This document shows positions 24,348 to 33,038 of a stretch of DNA of 64,000 nt, in pieces; within the stretch, counting starts at the first letter, position 1, and the number at the start of each line of letters is the position of its first letter. A model generated the notes under the pieces. It had not been told where the DNA came from. It searched no databases and saw nothing but the letters and a program-made list of their open reading frames with translations. Source of the stretch: Actinoplanes utahensis (GTDB lineage: Bacteria > Actinomycetota > Actinomycetes > Mycobacteriales > Micromonosporaceae). Both the position numbers and the translations under genes were made by a program. The stretch spans positions 39,771-103,770 of the forward strand of contig NZ_BOMZ01000105.1 in NCBI RefSeq assembly GCF_016862455.1, in the 5' to 3' direction.

Positions 24348-27252
24348 GCAGCCGCTTCGCCTCACGGACAAGGCGTGAACCGCCGCCGCGCGCCACGACC
24401 GCCGCCAGCCCCGGGATGTCGTCGCGCGTCCCGGTCGCGCTGGCCACCCGGGTGGCCAGCTCCAGCAGATCCGGCAGGTTCCGCGGCGAGGCCGGCAGCA
24501 CCCGTGCTGAGGCCGGCCGGCTTGGTGATGCGGTCGGCAGGTTCGGTGCTGCGGCCGGCAGGTTCGGTGGCGACGACTGCAGCAGCGGTGGAAGGGCGGC
24601 CCGGAGCGTCTCCCAGACCGCGACGGCGGCGCCCGCCTCGAACGCGTCGTTCAGCGCGGGCACGACCCGGCTGAGTTTCACCGTCCCGTCCGAACAGAGA
24701 TCGCCCAGTTCGGCCCCGACCCCGCTCGCGAACCCTTGAGCGGTGTCCCCGGTGACCTGCGGCTCCGGAGCGGGCGAGAAGGGTTCGTGCGCGGCGGATC
24801 GGGACCGCTTCGCGGCCGCCGGCTCGGTGGTGGCGGCCGACAGCCCGGTGGTGGCCGGCTGTCTGGTGTCGGCCGATTGCCCGGTGGTGGCCGGCTGTCT
24901 GGTGTCGGCCGATTGCCCGGTGGCGGCCGGCTGGTCTCCGGTGGCTGGTTTCTCGGGGGTGGGGGCCGGTGGCCAGGCTGTGGCGGCGAGGAGGAGGAAG
25001 GCGTCGACGGCGGCGGCACGGTCGTTCTGGTGGCGGGCGCCGAACCCGTACGCCAGAGCGGTCGTCATCGCCGGCCCGATCGGGCCCGCCGCCTCGGCGA
25101 GCAGCGGAAGCAGGGAGGCGTCGGAATCGTCCTGGTCGGCGAGGGCGGCGATGCCGGGCAGCGCCCAGGCGGCGGCGATCTCCCGATGATGCGGCACCAT
25201 CATGGCGAGCACGTCGGGCACTTCGGCGTAAGAGGCCTGATAGTCGGGCCGTGACCGCCTGGTGAGCGACACCAGCGCGTCCTCGAGGACGATCCGGTCG
25301 TCGTCGGTGCGGGCGGACTCCAGGTTCGCCACGACCCGGCGGACGACCACGTTGCCGTCGCGGTCTCGGGTGCACTGCTCGAAGCGGGTGCTGACCGGGT
25401 CGGGCAGCCCTCCGGACCGCAGCCAGGCCGCGAGCTGCCGGCCCGCCGGCGAGGTGAGGGCCTCGGCGCGGGCCAGCGTGGCGGGATCCGTGGTGCGCCG
25501 CACCCGGAGCAGCGCCTGCTGGAAGTCCAGCGGCAACGGCGGGCGCCCGGTCGTTTCCAGTCCGGCGAGCCGGTCGACCAGCACGTGGGCGTCGAGGCTG
25601 CCGGTGACGTGGGTGGGTGTGGCGAGCAGCGCCGGCGTCGGCGTCTCGGCCAGGCCGGCGGCGATCTCGGCGACCCGGAGGCTGAGAACCGCGGTCGGTG
25701 TGTGCAGGTGCGCCGACAACGGGCCGTGGGTGGCGGCCCGCAGCCGCTCGCTCATGACGAGGTCGGGCTCCTGCCCGGCGGCAGCCCTGATCGCCGCGCC
25801 GAGGAACGCCATGCGCCCCCACGAGTTGTGGAAACGGCCGGGGTACCGGTCGAGCACCGGGCCGAGCGTCTCGCCGAGCCCGGACCGCGCCAGGGTGACC
25901 AGCCCGTCGAGAACCCGTTCCCAGCGCACCGCGGTCTCGTCGTGCACGAGGGTGGACACCTCTTCGGCGAGCTCACCGGGGCTGCGGATCGGCGGGGGCA
26001 TCGGCGCGGCCGGTGGGGCCGGGGCCAGCGCCGCCACGACGGGTGGCCCGGCGGCCGGAGCCACACCGAACATCGCCGCGGCCCGCGCGCCTTGAGCACC
26101 GGGCATCGCGACGGCCGCCGCCGCGATCCGCGCGTGCTCGGCGGATCCCGCCGCGACGTGCGGCAGATGCCGGCTGATGACGGTCAGTGCCCGCTCCTGA
26201 ATCTCGATCGCCGGGTGGTGCAGGGCCTCGGTGACCGGCACCAGGATCTCCCCGGCCCGCTCCGGCGTCCGCCGGGCCACCCGGTCCAGCCAGGTGAGCT
26301 GAGCCTTGACGACGGTCTTCTCCCGACGCGCCAGGGCCGGCCCGGAAGCCTCCAGCAGGGTCACCAGCTCCAGCAGCCCGGCCTCGTCGACGGCGCGCAG
26401 CGATTGCTGGGCGAGCGTGGCCACCGTCGACGGCGCCTCGGACAGCATCCGTGCGTAACCCGGGGTGTGGGCGGCCAGCTCGGTGACCGTGGGCCGCAGC
26501 GCGGCGTGCAGCATGACGAACGGCCGGAGATGCACCGGACGATCACCGCGGGCCAGCCGGTCGACGGTCGCCCCGAGGATCCGCTCCCGGTCGAGCCGGC
26601 CCTCGGCGACGAGCTCCGCCACCGCGCCGGGGAACCGCGGCGCCGGATCCCACCCGCCGTCGGTCCAGGCGCCCTGGCCGAACTCCGTCCCCAGGCCGTC
26701 GATCTCGAACACCGGAGGCAGGAGGAGATCGAGGAACGGCTCCCCGCGCAGCCGGTCGGTGAGCGGGCCGGCCGGATGACTGTGCACAGCGGTCAGCCAG
26801 CTCCGCACGACCCCCTCGGTCACCGGCGGATCGGTCTTGCCCTCCGCCAGCAGGGCCGCGACGAACCGCCAGTCGCCGGAGCCGAGGACACCGCCGGCCG
26901 GGATGCGGCGGGCGAGCCGCACCCCGAGGTCGCCGACCCAGCTCAGGCCACGGGCCCGGGCGATCTCCAGGAAATGCCCGACGGGGATCTCGTCCCAGTC
27001 GCGCATCTCCCGGTGCAGGAGCATCGTGGCGGCCCGGGCCGCGGACGGCGCGCAGGCGATCACCGCGAGCCCGTAGAACTCGGTCGCGACATATCTGTCC
27101 CGCCACCACCGGACGCCCTGCTTGATCCGGGCGCCCAGATCGGTGCAGAGCGCCACCCGGGCGCGCTCGTCCATGGCGAGCAGGCCGGCGGTGAGCGCCG
27201 CGCCGTCGCTGTCGCGCATGTAGCGATCGAACACCGCCTCATCGATCAACAT
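24325..27252 (-). CDS. Large helical-repeat protein (DUF6493-like), paralogue A
   Basis: A 975-residue cytoplasmic protein, mostly amphipathic helices in a HEAT-like pattern, no signal peptide. It resembles actinobacterial proteins annotated DUF6493; that assignment is from memory and moderate. Shared blocks with the next gene include the N-terminal region (MRDWDEIPVGHFLEIARARG), PPVTEGVVRSWLTA, a middle Pro/Ala linker near 405-430, LLATPTHVTGSLDAHVLVDR, MMVPHHREIAAAWALP and the ending GGGSRLVREAKRLH. Between about 755 and 815 it carries an insert of low complexity with a 12-residue repeat (QSADTRQPATTG, twice) absent from its neighbour. ATG 27252 has a leaderless promoter. Function unknown. 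Confidence 0.85.
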   Translation of the reverse strand: MLIDEAVFDRYMRDSDGAALTAGLLAMDERARVALCTDLGARIKQGVRWWRDRYVATEFYGLAVIACAPSAARAATMLLHREMRDWDEIPVGHFLEIARARGLSWVGDLGVRLARRIPAGGVLGSGDWRFVAALLAEGKTDPPVTEGVVRSWLTAVHSHPAGPLTDRLRGEPFLDLLLPPVFEIDGLGTEFGQGAWTDGGWDPAPRFPGAVAELVAEGRLDRERILGATVDRLARGDRPVHLRPFVMLHAALRPTVTELAAHTPGYARMLSEAPSTVATLAQQSLRAVDEAGLLELVTLLEASGPALARREKTVVKAQLTWLDRVARRTPERAGEILVPVTEALHHPAIEIQERALTVISRHLPHVAAGSAEHARIAAAAVAMPGAQGARAAAMFGVAPAAGPPVVAALAPAPPAAPMPPPIRSPGELAEEVSTLVHDETAVRWERVLDGLVTLARSGLGETLGPVLDRYPGRFHNSWGRMAFLGAAIRAAAGQEPDLVMSERLRAATHGPLSAHLHTPTAVLSLRVAEIAAGLAETPTPALLATPTHVTGSLDAHVLVDRLAGLETTGRPPLPLDFQQALLRVRRTTDPATLARAEALTSPAGRQLAAWLRSGGLPDPVSTRFEQCTRDRDGNVVVRRVVANLESARTDDDRIVLEDALVSLTRRSRPDYQASYAEVPDVLAMMVPHHREIAAAWALPGIAALADQDDSDASLLPLLAEAAGPIGPAMTTALAYGFGARHQNDRAAAVDAFLLLAATAWPPAPTPEKPATGDQPAATGQSADTRQPATTGQSADTRQPATTGLSAATTEPAAAKRSRSAAHEPFSPAPEPQVTGDTAQGFASGVGAELGDLCSDGTVKLSRVVPALNDAFEAGAAVAVWETLRAALPPLLQSSPPNLPAAAPNLPTASPSRPASARVLPASPRNLPDLLELATRVASATGTRDDIPGLAAVVARGGGSRLVREAKRLHTTLAPG
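24848..24919. repeat. Perfect 36-bp duplication inside paralogue A
   Basis: Two identical consecutive 36-bp units (24848-24883, 24884-24919) plus a partial third encode the 12-residue Thr/Gln/Asp repeat of the linker. The identity at DNA level suggests a recent slippage event. Confidence 0.85.
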
Positions 27253-27264
27253 GCCGACACCCTA
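27253..27264 (-). promoter_or_regulatory. Leaderless promoter of paralogue A, -10 box TAGGGT
   Basis: Reading leftward, TAGGGT (27259-27264) is followed by GTCGGC and then the ATG, so transcription would start at the A of the start codon. The first three bases of the box are the TAG stop codon of the upstream paralogue. The same box and spacer precede paralogue B. Confidence 0.65.
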
Positions 27265-30000
27265 GGGCCCGGGTACGACATCTTCGCCGCCGTGGAAAGG
27301 CGATCCGGTGGCGGGGCGGGCCGGGGCCGCATCGGTGCGTCCGCCGGCGCGACCGGCCGCCTCCGCGAGGGCGATGTGCAGGCGCCGCGCCTCGCGGACG
27401 AAGCGGGACCCGCCGCCCCGGGTGGCGACGGCGGCCAGCCCGGGGATCCGGCCCGGGACGCCACCGGCCGTGCCGATGGCGCCCACCACGCCGGCGGCGA
27501 GCTCCAGCAGATCCGCCAGGCCGCGTGGCGCGGTCACCAGGAGCGGGGGCAGCATGGCCGTCAGGACCTCCCACACGGCCGCGGAGGCGCCCGCCGTGTG
27601 CGCGTCGCCGAGCGCCGTGACGACCCGGGAGAGCCGCACCGTCCCGTCGCCGCAGAGGTCGCCCAGTTCGGCGCCGAGCGCGGCGGCGAACGGCTCCGAC
27701 CCGGCGGCGAGCAGCAGGAACGCGTCCACTCCCGCGGCCCGGTCGGCGGTCCGGCGGGCGCCGAGACCGTACGCCACGGCGAGTGCCATGGCCGGTCCGG
27801 CCGGACCGGATCCCTCGGCCAGGATCGGTAGCAGCGCCGAGTCGCCGCCGCCGGGTCCGCCCAGCCCGGCCAGGACCGGGAGGAGCCAGGCCGCGGCCGC
27901 TTCCCGGTGATGGGGCGTCACCATGGCGAGGATCTCCCCGTCGAAGGGGATGCGCCACGGGTCGTCGTAGGGCCGTGACGGCTGTTCGAGGGTGAACACC
28001 GCGGTCGCCAGAGGCGTTCGGGAGCCGGCGCCGTCGCCGGGGCGCAGGTTCGCCACGACGCGGCGGCCGATGTCCCGCCCCTCGTCGGTGGTGGTCTGCT
28101 CGTGACGGCTGCTGACCGGCGAGGGCGGACCGCCGTCGCGCAGCCACCGGGCGAGCCGTCGGCCCGCCGCCGAGGCCAGTGCCGAGGCCCGCGCCAGGAT
28201 CGCCGGATCGTCGGTGGGGGAGACCCGCAGCAGGGCTTGCTCGACGTCGAACGGCCACGGTGCCCACCGCGGGTCCGAGGCCTCCGCGCGGGCGATCCGG
28301 GAGACCAGCACGTCCGCTGCGATCGATCCGGTGACGTGTGTCGGGGTGGCGAGCAGGCCCGGCAGGGGTCCGCCGGGCAGGCGCAGCGCCAGTTCGGCGA
28401 TCCGTGACGTGAGCACCTCGTCGGGCGTGGTGAGGTCCGGGCGCCCACCGGCGCAGGCCTCCATCATGGAGCTCAGATGCCGCTGGATCCCGGGCTGTGG
28501 CTGGTGGCCGGCGACTGCCCGGATCGCCTCCCCGAGGAACGAGAGCCGCACCAGGCGCCGGTCGCCGAAGTGCTGTCGATGCCGGTGGAGGACCTGGCGG
28601 AGCACCGCCCGCAGCGCACTGGTGTCGCCCTCTGCCGGCAACCGGGCCAGCCCGTCGAGGATGCGCTCCCACCGGACGGCGGTCTCGGCGTGCAGCAGCG
28701 CCACGACCTCCTCGCCGAGCTCCCCGGCACTGGCGACGGCCGGCGGCATCTCGGCCACCGGAGAAGCCAAAGAAATAGGAGAAGCCGGAGAAGCCGGTGA
28801 AGGAGCAACCGGTGAAACGCGAGCCGGCGCTTCGTCTTCGGGCGGGGGCACGGCCGGCGTGGCGAACATCGCGGCCGCACGTGGCTGCAGGACGTCCGCC
28901 AGCGCCGGCGACGCCGCGGCGAGCCCGGCCCGTGCCGCCGTGTCCAGGGCGGGGAGATGCCCGCTGATCAGGGTGAGAGCCTGCTCCTGCACGTCCAGCG
29001 CCGGATGCCCGAAGGCCGCCCCGACCGCCGCGGCGACCTTCCCGGCCCGGGCCGGGTCCCGGCGGGCCACCCGCCCGAGCCAGCTCAGTTGAGCTCTGAC
29101 CAGCGTCTTCTCCGGCCGGGTCAGGACTGCCGCAGCGGCTTCGAGCAGCGTCTCCCGGGGGAGCAGCCCGGCCCTGTCGGCGCTGCGCAGCGCCCGCTGC
29201 GCCAGACCGGCGACGACCGGCGGCGCCGCACCGATCAGGCGCACATGACCGGCGGCGTGGGCGGCGATCTCCGCCGGGCTCGGCGCCAGCCGGTCGTGCA
29301 GCGTGACGAACGGGCGCAGCCATGCCGGCCGGCCACCACGCACGAGCCGGTCGACCGTCATGGCGAGAAGCGCCGCCCGCTCCAGCCGACCCCCGGCGGC
29401 GAGCCCGGCGACGGCGTCGAGAAACTCCGGCCCGGCGTCGGCGAGGTCGGCGGCCATGCCGTCGATCTCGAACACCGCGGGGAGCATCAGGTCGAGATGG
29501 GGGACGGCGGCCAGATCGCCGGTGTCGCGGAGCGCTCCGGTGAGCCAGGAGCGGACGATCCCCTCGGTCACCGGCGGCGGGACGTCACCGTCGGCGAGCA
29601 GCGAGCTGACCAGCCGCCACTCGCCCGCCCCCAGGCCCTCGGGGCCGACGGTGGCCGCGAGCCGCGCCCCCAGGTCGGCGGTCCAGGTCAGCCGCCGGCT
29701 CCGGGCGATCTCCAGGAACCGGCTGGTGGGGATCCAGGTCCAGTCGCGCATGTCACCGTGGCTGAGCAGGGCGGCGGCCTGCTCCGCGTCGGGACTGCAC
29801 CCGATCACCAGGAGCGCGAGCATGTCGGCGGGACGGCGGGCCGACAGCGTCCCTCTGGCCTGCTCCACCCGGATGCGGGCGGCCACGGCCGGGGCGAAGG
29901 CGAGGCGGCCGGCCTCGCTCGCGGAGAGCAGAACGGCGGTGACCGCCTCGCTGTCGCCCTTGCCGATGGGCCCGTCGAGCGCATCCCAGCTCAGTGACAT
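27262..30000 (-). CDS. Large helical-repeat protein (DUF6493-like), paralogue B
   Basis: A 912-residue paralogue of the gene just downstream, colinear with it over nearly its whole length: LLSHGDMRDWTWIPTSRFLE, PPPVTEGIVRSWLTGALRD, VFEIDGMAADL, LLATPTHVTGSIAADVLVSR, MVTPHHREAAAAWLLP, and GGGSRFVREARRLH. It has its own Ser/Pro/Ala linker near 405-430 but lacks the 12-residue repeats. The pair arose by tandem duplication. The stop is nine bp before the start of paralogue A and supplies part of its promoter. ATG 30000 has a matching leaderless promoter. No catalytic motif is visible; helical-repeat proteins usually act as scaffolds. Confidence 0.85.
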   Translation of the reverse strand: MSLSWDALDGPIGKGDSEAVTAVLLSASEAGRLAFAPAVAARIRVEQARGTLSARRPADMLALLVIGCSPDAEQAAALLSHGDMRDWTWIPTSRFLEIARSRRLTWTADLGARLAATVGPEGLGAGEWRLVSSLLADGDVPPPVTEGIVRSWLTGALRDTGDLAAVPHLDLMLPAVFEIDGMAADLADAGPEFLDAVAGLAAGGRLERAALLAMTVDRLVRGGRPAWLRPFVTLHDRLAPSPAEIAAHAAGHVRLIGAAPPVVAGLAQRALRSADRAGLLPRETLLEAAAAVLTRPEKTLVRAQLSWLGRVARRDPARAGKVAAAVGAAFGHPALDVQEQALTLISGHLPALDTAARAGLAAASPALADVLQPRAAAMFATPAVPPPEDEAPARVSPVAPSPASPASPISLASPVAEMPPAVASAGELGEEVVALLHAETAVRWERILDGLARLPAEGDTSALRAVLRQVLHRHRQHFGDRRLVRLSFLGEAIRAVAGHQPQPGIQRHLSSMMEACAGGRPDLTTPDEVLTSRIAELALRLPGGPLPGLLATPTHVTGSIAADVLVSRIARAEASDPRWAPWPFDVEQALLRVSPTDDPAILARASALASAAGRRLARWLRDGGPPSPVSSRHEQTTTDEGRDIGRRVVANLRPGDGAGSRTPLATAVFTLEQPSRPYDDPWRIPFDGEILAMVTPHHREAAAAWLLPVLAGLGGPGGGDSALLPILAEGSGPAGPAMALAVAYGLGARRTADRAAGVDAFLLLAAGSEPFAAALGAELGDLCGDGTVRLSRVVTALGDAHTAGASAAVWEVLTAMLPPLLVTAPRGLADLLELAAGVVGAIGTAGGVPGRIPGLAAVATRGGGSRFVREARRLHIALAEAAGRAGGRTDAAPARPATGSPFHGGEDVVPGP

Positions 30001-30012
30001 GCCGACACCCTA
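30001..30012 (-). promoter_or_regulatory. Leaderless promoter of paralogue B, -10 box TAGGGT
   Basis: TAGGGT (30007-30012, leftward), spacer GTCGGC, then ATG: identical to the box at paralogue A. Conservation extends further upstream (TCGTACCC then GG and CTAGGGTGTCGGC), within the 32 bp between this gene and the glycyl-tRNA synthetase stop. Confidence 0.65.
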
Positions 30013-30032
30013 GAGCCGGGGTACGACGATTC

Positions 30033-32993
30033 TCAGAGCCGCAGATGCGCCCAGTCCAGCAGCCCCTCCCCGAGATCACGGACGGTGGCGAGCAGTCCGA
30101 GCCGTGCCGCCCGCAGCACCGGGTCGTCGGCCATCACGAAGACCTCGTCGAAGAACGTCCCGACCGGTTCGACGAGCGGCCGGGTGGCGGTCACGAAGCT
30201 CTCCAGGTCCGGTTCGGACGGAACCGTCACGGCCGTGACGGCGGCGTGCAGGGCCAGCTCGGCGGGCTCCTTGAGGACGGACGGGTCGTAGCCGGCGGGG
30301 GTGTCCGCCGGGACGATCCGCCGGGCCCGCTGGATCGCCGCGGCCACCGCCAGGAAGCCCGGATCGGTGACGGCCGTGCCGAGCCGGGCCAGCAGACCGT
30401 CGGCGAGGGCGGGCCGGGCGGCGTGCGGCAGCACCGCGCGTACCCGGTCGACCGGATGCCCCTCCTCGGTGAGCACCTGCTCGAGGCGTCTGGTCAGGAA
30501 CTCCGAGCACGCCGCGAGGACCTCGGGGGAGACCGGCACCGGCTGGGCGGCGGCCGCCAGCTCCAGCCCGTCGGCCAGGGAGAACCCGGCGAGCGCGGGG
30601 GTGGCCCGGTGCACCGCGAGCAGTCCGAGCACGGCTCGCCGTACCGCGAAGGGGTCGCTCGACCCGGTCGGCAGCCCGACCGTCGCGGCGAGCCCGGTGA
30701 CCAGGTCGAGCCGGTCGGCCAGCGACAGCACCGCGCCGGCGGCCGACGACGGCAGCGCGTCACCGGTGTTGCGGGGCAGTTCCGCCTCGTAGACGGCCTG
30801 CGCCACCGCCCGGTCCTCGCCGGCGTGCAGCGCGTAGTCGCGCGCCATCACCCCGGCCAGGCTGGTCATCTCCGTGACGAGCTGCGATCCGAGGTCGAAT
30901 TTCAGCAGCTCGGCGGCCCTGTTTAGAACGGGTGTGCCAATTTTTTGCCGGTCCGCCACGGTCAGAGCCAGGTTGGCGATCCGGTCGGCGCGGTCGGCCA
31001 TCGACCCGAGTCTGTCGGTGAAGGTGAGGCGATTGAGATGGGATCTCATCTCCGCGAGCGGGGTCTCGAGGTCCGCGCGGTAGAAGAACGCCGCGTCCTC
31101 GTAACGGGCCCGCAGCACCGCCTCGTTGCCCGCGCGCACCAGCTCCACGTCGACCGGCCCGTTCGCCACCGTGACGAACATGGGCAGCAGCGCCCCGTCC
31201 GCGTCCCGCACCGGCAGGTAACGCTGGTGTTTGCGCATCACCGTGGTCAGCACCGCGTCCGGCAGCGACAGATAGCTCTCGTCGAAGGTGCCGAGCAACG
31301 GCAGCGGCTGTTCGACCAGGTCGGTGATCTGGTCGATGAGCGCGGCCTCGCCCGTGACGTCGATCCGCCCGTCCGGGTAGACGAGGTCCTGCGCCCCGAT
31401 GACGATCAGCTCCCGGCGGTCGGCGTGGTCGGCGACGATCCCGTTGACGCCGAGCGTCTCGAGGAAGGTCTCGGCCGCGTCGATGTCGGCGTGCGGCGGC
31501 ACGGCGGTGCGCAGCAGCCGGGTGCGGCGGCCGGCGGCGAGCGTCGAGACGGCCACCGGCACGACGTCGTCGCCCCAGAGCGCGGTCAGCCACCGCAGCG
31601 GGCGGCTGAAGGCGAGCTTCGGGTCGTTCCACCGCATGTTCTTGGCGGCCCGCAGCCCGGTCACGACCTGCGCGAGCACGGCGGCGAGCACGGTGGGCGC
31701 CGCGCGTCCCGCTTCGTGCTTCCGGACGACCACGTGGGGTACGCCGTTCACGTCCTCGATCTCGGCCCGGTCGATCGTGACGCCCTGCCCCCGGAGGAAT
31801 CCTTCCAGGGCCTTGGTGGGAGCGCCGTCCCCGCCGTACGCCGCCTGCCTCTTGGGGCCCTTGACCGTGCGGACGTGGTCGCTCTCGCGGGCCGCGACGG
31901 CCGTGACGACGGCGATGAGCCGGCGCGGCGTGCCGAAGACCCGCACCTCGCCGTGGCTCAGCCGGGTGGCCGCCAGCCCGTCGGTGAGCAGCCGTCTCAC
32001 CTGTTCGCGGGCGGAGCGCAGCTCACTCGGCGGCAGTTCCTCGGTGCCGATCTCGAAGACCAGGGTGCGCTCGCCGTCGCCGGTCTGCACCGCGGCGGCG
32101 GGCCGGGCGGCGTCGGGCGGGGTGATCGTGCCGAGTGGCAGGCCGAGTTCGGTGCGGCGGTCGACCCAGAGCCGGGCGACCTCCCCGGCCAGGCGCCGCA
32201 TCCGGGCGAACTCGGCGGCCCGGTCGGCGGTGGAGACCGCGCCGCGGGAGTCGAGCACGTTGAAGGCCTGCGAGCACTTCAGGACGTAGGAGTGGGCCGG
32301 CACCGGCAGCCCGGCGTCGATCATGCGCTGCGCCTCGGCGGCGTAGATCTCCAGCAGCCGCCGGTTGGCGTCGATGTCGGCGTCGTCGAGGTAATAGCGC
32401 GACATCTCGTACTCGGACTGGCCGAAGACCTCGCCGTAACTGACCCCGGGGGAGTACTCGATCTCCTTGAAGTGGGTCTTGTCCTGCAGCGCCATGATGA
32501 TCCGCTCGATGCCGTACGTGATCTCCACGCTGACCGGATCGAGGTTGAGGCCACCGGCCTGCTGGAAATAGGTGAACTGGGTGATCTCCAGCCCGTCCAG
32601 CCAGACCTCCCAGCCCAGACCCCAGGCGCCGAGGGCGGGGGAGGCCCAGTTGTCCTCGACGAACCGGACGTCGTGGGCGGTCACGTCGATGCCGATCGCC
32701 GCGAGGCTGCCGAGGTAGAGCTCCTGCGGGTTGCCCGGGTCGGGTTTGAGGATCACCTGGAGCTGGGTGTGGGTCTGCAGCCGGTTGGGGTTCTCGCCGT
32801 ACCGGGAGTCGTCCGGGCGCACCGACGGCTCGGGGTAGACGACACGCCACGGCTCCGGGCCCAGGACCCGCAGGAACGTGGCCGGGTTCAGGGTTCCCGC
32901 GCCGACCTCGGTGTTCATCGGCTGGACGATCAGGCACCCCTGATCCGTCCAGTACGCGGTCAGCCGGGCCAGTGCGTCCTGCATGGTGAGCAT
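30033..32993 (-). CDS. glyS: Glycyl-tRNA synthetase, fused alpha and beta chains
   Basis: A 986-residue protein. Residues 1-290 are the GlyQ-type alpha chain: GCLIVQPMNTEVGAGTLNP, RYGENPNRLQTHTQLQVIL, ELYLGSLAAIGID, GAWGLGWEVWLDGLEITQFT. After a short linker (TPPDAARPAA), residues 310-986 are the GlyS-type beta chain starting LVFEIGTEELPPSELRSARE, with KHQRYLPVRDADG and a C-terminal anticodon-type region. It charges tRNA-Gly. The fused chain is known in a few bacteria, whereas Streptomyces and Mycobacterium use the unrelated alpha2 enzyme of about 460 residues, so this type is notable here. ATG 32993 is chosen; a GTG at 33020 has no ribosome binding site. Confidence 0.93.
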   Translation of the reverse strand: MLTMQDALARLTAYWTDQGCLIVQPMNTEVGAGTLNPATFLRVLGPEPWRVVYPEPSVRPDDSRYGENPNRLQTHTQLQVILKPDPGNPQELYLGSLAAIGIDVTAHDVRFVEDNWASPALGAWGLGWEVWLDGLEITQFTYFQQAGGLNLDPVSVEITYGIERIIMALQDKTHFKEIEYSPGVSYGEVFGQSEYEMSRYYLDDADIDANRRLLEIYAAEAQRMIDAGLPVPAHSYVLKCSQAFNVLDSRGAVSTADRAAEFARMRRLAGEVARLWVDRRTELGLPLGTITPPDAARPAAAVQTGDGERTLVFEIGTEELPPSELRSAREQVRRLLTDGLAATRLSHGEVRVFGTPRRLIAVVTAVAARESDHVRTVKGPKRQAAYGGDGAPTKALEGFLRGQGVTIDRAEIEDVNGVPHVVVRKHEAGRAAPTVLAAVLAQVVTGLRAAKNMRWNDPKLAFSRPLRWLTALWGDDVVPVAVSTLAAGRRTRLLRTAVPPHADIDAAETFLETLGVNGIVADHADRRELIVIGAQDLVYPDGRIDVTGEAALIDQITDLVEQPLPLLGTFDESYLSLPDAVLTTVMRKHQRYLPVRDADGALLPMFVTVANGPVDVELVRAGNEAVLRARYEDAAFFYRADLETPLAEMRSHLNRLTFTDRLGSMADRADRIANLALTVADRQKIGTPVLNRAAELLKFDLGSQLVTEMTSLAGVMARDYALHAGEDRAVAQAVYEAELPRNTGDALPSSAAGAVLSLADRLDLVTGLAATVGLPTGSSDPFAVRRAVLGLLAVHRATPALAGFSLADGLELAAAAQPVPVSPEVLAACSEFLTRRLEQVLTEEGHPVDRVRAVLPHAARPALADGLLARLGTAVTDPGFLAVAAAIQRARRIVPADTPAGYDPSVLKEPAELALHAAVTAVTVPSEPDLESFVTATRPLVEPVGTFFDEVFVMADDPVLRAARLGLLATVRDLGEGLLDWAHLRL

Positions 32994-33038
32994 GGGACCG
33001 AAGTCTAGGTGTGCCCGCACGGGGGTAGGTACGCGAAC
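32994..33038. promoter_or_regulatory. Divergent promoter region, glyS and acyl-CoA dehydrogenase
   Basis: Only 45 bp separate the two start codons. Leftward, TAGACT (33002-33007) lies eight bases before the glyS ATG. Rightward, TAGGTA (33026-33031) lies seven bases before the dehydrogenase ATG. Neither gene has a ribosome binding site, so both may be leaderless from overlapping promoters. Confidence 0.4.
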
